A DNA stretch of 8,093 nt, from contig JANXOO010000118.1 of the NCBI GenBank assembly GCA_025353525.1, positions 1-8,093 on the forward strand, given 5' to 3'. Source of the stretch: Schlesneria sp. (GTDB lineage Bacteria > Planctomycetota > Planctomycetia > Planctomycetales > Planctomycetaceae). A model generated the notes under the pieces. The model ran no database searches, was not told where the DNA came from, and saw only the letters and a list, made by a program, of their open reading frames with translations. Numbering within the stretch: position 1 is the stretch's first letter; the number at the start of each line of letters is the position of its first letter. Positions 6,840 to 8,093 of this stretch are shown one piece after another. The translations under genes were made by a program, and so were the position numbers.

Positions 6840-7170
6840 ATCTTCGCATTTCTCTGCAGCATATCGCCGAGCGATACGGTCAGTTTCAGCCAAAATGGTT
6901 CCGACAGTAGATGATGCGCCGGTGCTGAGCGACATGCTATCAGAACGCCGAAAGCCGCGTCTGCGTTCGCTACATTTGCGAGCTTTCAACGAGTGCTGAA
7001 TTCCGTGCCGCAGGCAAATGTCCGCCTTCTCATCGAATCCTGTTCATGATGTTGCGAAACGGCAACATGTCCGCCAAATCCCTGAACGTGTCACGCTCGA
7101 TCCAATCGTTGTCTCAGGCAGCCAGCGAGACGCAAGAGATTTAAATCATTGAGGTTACGTCATGTGGCGA

Positions 7171-7206
7171 AACCTTTTCAACCGCGTTCAACCGCCTGAA
7201 CAGGTT
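7171..7206. repeat. Nested dyad with tandem TTCAACCGC repeat
   Basis: TTCAACCGC occurs at 7177-7185 and again at 7187-7195, a 10-bp period of about one helical turn. It overlaps the inverted repeat GTTCA (7186-7190) / TGAAC (7197-7201) and an outer pair AACCT (7171-7175) / AGGTT (7202-7206). The element lies about 150-190 bp upstream of the candidate sigma-54 promoter. It could be a regulator site; chance is not excluded. Confidence 0.35.
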
Positions 7207-7260
7207 TACACTTTTTCGTAAAACATGCATGACGGGTATGCCGGTCGAGGAAACGCGATT

Positions 7261-7293
7261 CCGGACTTTTTGTTTTTCGTCAAAACAGTCCGG
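7261..7293 (+). promoter_or_regulatory. Dyad upstream of the pilin-like gene, candidate enhancer site
   Basis: CCGGACT (7261-7267) is perfectly mirrored by AGTCCGG (7287-7293). Inside, GTTTT (7272-7276) pairs with AAAAC (7282-7286), leaving a 4-nt T bulge on the left. The centre is about 85 bp upstream of the -24 element and about 108 bp before the expected transcription start, within the usual range for sigma-54 enhancer-binding-protein sites. The dyad is seen; the role is inferred. Confidence 0.45.
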
Positions 7294-7358
7294 GTCCCGA
7301 AAAAGAATGGCTGCCGAGGGTGGTTGCCGGGTCAAACCGGATGGCTGCGGCCGGGTCG

Positions 7359-7374
7359 TGGCACGCAGACTGCG
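7359..7374 (+). promoter_or_regulatory. Candidate sigma-54 (RpoN) -24/-12 promoter
   Basis: TGGCACG (7359-7365), four bases, then CTGCG (7370-7374) matches the RpoN consensus TGGCACG-N4-TTGCW at 10 of 12 defined positions. The essential GG (7360-7361) and GC (7372-7373) have the correct 12-bp period. Transcription would begin near 7385, giving a leader of about 135 nt before the pilin-like gene. Sigma-54 control of pilin genes is known elsewhere (PilR/PilA); here it is inferred from sequence alone. Confidence 0.6.
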
Positions 7375-7507
7375 ATAGTTCCAGCATCGACTAAAAATGT
7401 GATGTGGGAGCGAAAGAGACTGGCCAGTCCGTGCGTCCGGTACGCTCAGCGTGTCGGATGCTCGCACGTCACGAACAGAATCGGTATCTATTTCAAAAAC
7501 AAAAAAC

Positions 7508-7512
7508 AGGAG
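7508..7512 (+). promoter_or_regulatory. Strong Shine-Dalgarno (AGGAG) of the pilin-like gene
   Basis: AGGAG lies 8 nt before ATG 7521. It fixes the start there rather than at an in-frame ATG at 7404, which lies in the leader and would add 39 residues of unlikely sequence. Confidence 0.8.
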
Positions 7513-7520
7513 CATTTCCA

Positions 7521-7844
7521 ATGTTGAAGACTTTGCTGAACGACGAAGCCGGTTTCATTATTTCTGCCGAACTCACTCTCGTACTGACGATCGCCGTGCT
7601 GGCAATGGTCGTGGGACTCGCCGAAGTGGCTGTCGCCGTCAACACCGAATTGAACGACGTCTCGAACGCGATTGGTGCCTTGAACCAGAGCTATTCCTAC
7701 ACCGGATTTTGCTCGACCAGCGGCGGAAAACTGAAGAGCGTCATTTCTGGTAGCTCATTCACGGACGCCCTTGATGACTGCGATACGAACACCAGTTGTG
7801 ACATTGTCTCCGGTGCCGGATCGAATCAACGCGAAGGATATTGA
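7521..7844 (+). CDS. Small pilin-like (Flp/TadE-type N-terminus) planctomycete protein
   Basis: This 107-residue protein has a short polar leader (MLKTLLNDEAG), then FIISAELTLVLTIAVLAMVVGLAEV as one hydrophobic helix (about 12-37), then a soluble tail with AVNTELNDVSNAIGALNQSY and three cysteines (64, 87, 93). The Gly11-Phe12 junction followed by a helix containing Glu17 resembles the prepilin-peptidase site of type IV/Flp/TadE pilins. The Glu is at +6 rather than the usual +5 if cleavage follows Gly11, so processing is uncertain. I recall this GFIxSAELxL group as abundant, short, uncharacterised proteins in planctomycetes; a surface or secretion role is inference. A clear AGGAG site, a sigma-54-type promoter and a strong terminator make it a monocistronic, probably highly expressed and regulated gene. 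No tad/pil assembly genes lie in the window. It could instead be a simple membrane-anchored exported protein. Confidence 0.87.
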   Translation: MLKTLLNDEAGFIISAELTLVLTIAVLAMVVGLAEVAVAVNTELNDVSNAIGALNQSYSYTGFCSTSGGKLKSVISGSSFTDALDDCDTNTSCDIVSGAGSNQREGY

Positions 7845-7854
7845 TCCGGATTAT

Positions 7855-7870
7855 TTCGGCTCATGCCGAA
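7855..7870 (+). repeat. Hairpin just after the pilin-like stop codon
   Basis: TTCGGC (7855-7860) and GCCGAA (7865-7870) form a perfect 6-bp stem around TCAT, 10 nt after the stop. No T-run follows, so it is more likely an mRNA 3'-UTR structure than a terminator. Confidence 0.5.
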
Positions 7871-7905
7871 TCAGGCTGAGAGGTACGGTTTATCGTGGAC
7901 GATTT

Positions 7906-7921
7906 TCGGGAGATACCCCGA
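7906..7921 (+). repeat. Second small 3'-UTR hairpin
   Basis: TCGGG (7906-7910) pairs with CCCGA (7917-7921) around AGATAC. With the hairpin at 7855-7870 and the terminator stem it would make three stem-loops in a row within 120 nt. The stem is short and may be chance. Confidence 0.35.
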
Positions 7922-7941
7922 CAACGCAAATTGCCAACTTG

Positions 7942-7980
7942 AAAAGCGGTGGAGTCGATTCTCCACCGCTTTTTTCTTTT
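7942..7980 (+). terminator. Rho-independent terminator of the pilin-like gene
   Basis: AAAAGCGGTGGAG (7942-7954) is perfectly mirrored by CTCCACCGCTTTT (7961-7973) around a 6-nt loop, and the T-rich tract continues to 7980. A 13-bp perfect, GC-rich stem with a T-run makes this the clearest terminator in the window. It lies about 100 nt after the stop codon. The A-run on the left could let it work on the minus strand too. Confidence 0.93.
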
Positions 7981-7984
7981 GGCA

Positions 7985-8037
7985 ACCGGGAGTGGAAAAT
8001 CTACTGGCTGAAAAACGGGGACCCCGGCGCGCCGGGG
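7985..8037 (+). repeat. Dispersed repeat, copy 2, ending in a 16-bp perfect palindrome
   Basis: Bases 7985-8018 repeat 4774-4807 (32 of 34 identical). After the shared GGCTGAAAAACGG the copies diverge. Here CCCCGGCGCGCCGGGG (8022-8037) is a perfect palindrome preceded by GGGGA, whereas copy 1 continues into a mirrored TTTTTCAGC. It begins five bases after the terminator's T-tract and appears to be non-coding. Nothing further is recognised from 8038 to the window end. Confidence 0.75.
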
Positions 8038-8093
8038 CCTGATGCAACGGTATTTTTGTTGGGTTTTGTTTTGTAAACGTCAGGCGGTGTTCT

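Larger units (their letters stand above)
6553..7358. other. Long non-coding region between divergent genes (about 800 bp)
   Basis: No gene can be supported here. Open frames on both strands are Arg/Ser/Cys rich with no recognisable domain. The region should hold the minus-strand promoter of the arginine dihydrolase unit; TTGCCA at about 6636-6641 (minus) is a possible -35 but I see no well-spaced -10. It also holds an intergenic repeat at 6798-6839 and two dyad elements at 7171-7206 and 7261-7293, listed separately. I see nothing distinctive in 6842-7140. Confidence 0.6.

Noticed and set aside
6553..6849. N-terminal extension of the arginine dihydrolase with a hydrophobic stretch, possibly a membrane anchor
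   Set aside because: It runs through an intergenic repeat, has no counterpart in the family, and homologues begin close to the internal Met.
7300..7390. Possible cyclic-di-GMP (GEMM) riboswitch, suggested by GGGTCAAACC and nearby GC-rich stems
   Set aside because: The conserved GEMM core and paired helices could not be laid out, and part of the stretch is better explained by the sigma-54-type promoter.
7404..7520. Upstream in-frame ATG start for the pilin-like gene
   Set aside because: It would add 39 residues of unlikely sequence from the leader; the strong AGGAG before ATG 7521 decides the start.
7141..7527. Open frames on both strands over the pilin upstream region
   Set aside because: They have no domain and low-complexity, Arg-rich composition, and they overlap the regulatory elements.

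Overview
The window reads as chromosomal DNA of a planctomycete, probably Planctomycetaceae. The inference rests on moderate-to-high GC by eye, the rarity of strong ribosome binding sites, and especially the small protein at 7521-7844. Its N-terminus (GFIISAEL then a membrane helix) is a short pilin-like type I know from planctomycete genomes. No phage, IS element, CRISPR array, rRNA or tRNA is visible.

Layout: five genes and one probably broken small gene lie on the minus strand, and one short gene lies on the plus strand at the right. From left to right: a DUF58 membrane protein cut by the left edge (1-1180); a small frame-disrupted gene (1173-1416) overlapping its start; an RhlE-type DEAD-box RNA helicase (1473-2795); a 573-bp gap with two dyad hairpins; an MFS efflux transporter of the TetA/multidrug type (3369-4706); a gap with one copy of a dispersed repeat; a membrane protein that looks like an SxtJ-family domain fused to DUF5989 (5032-5682); and a stand-alone arginine dihydrolase/DDAH-fold enzyme resembling cyanobacterial ArgZ/AgrE (5725-6552). 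About 970 bp of non-coding DNA follows, then the pilin-like gene (7521-7844) with its own promoter and terminator, and a second copy of the dispersed repeat.

Transcription: the minus-strand genes appear to form three units. These are the arginine dihydrolase with the SxtJ-DUF5989 protein (42-bp gap), the MFS transporter alone, and helicase - small ORF - DUF58 (56-bp gap, then an 8-bp overlap). The plus-strand gene looks like a self-contained regulated unit: a candidate sigma-54 (-24/-12) promoter at 7359-7374, a dyad about 100 bp upstream where an enhancer-binding protein could sit, a clear AGGAG site, and a perfect 13-bp rho-independent terminator.

The most interesting points are the SxtJ-DUF5989 fusion paired with an ArgZ-like enzyme, the sigma-54-type control region of the pilin-like gene, and the 34-bp dispersed repeat present twice within 3.2 kb (32/34 identical), each copy running into a palindrome.
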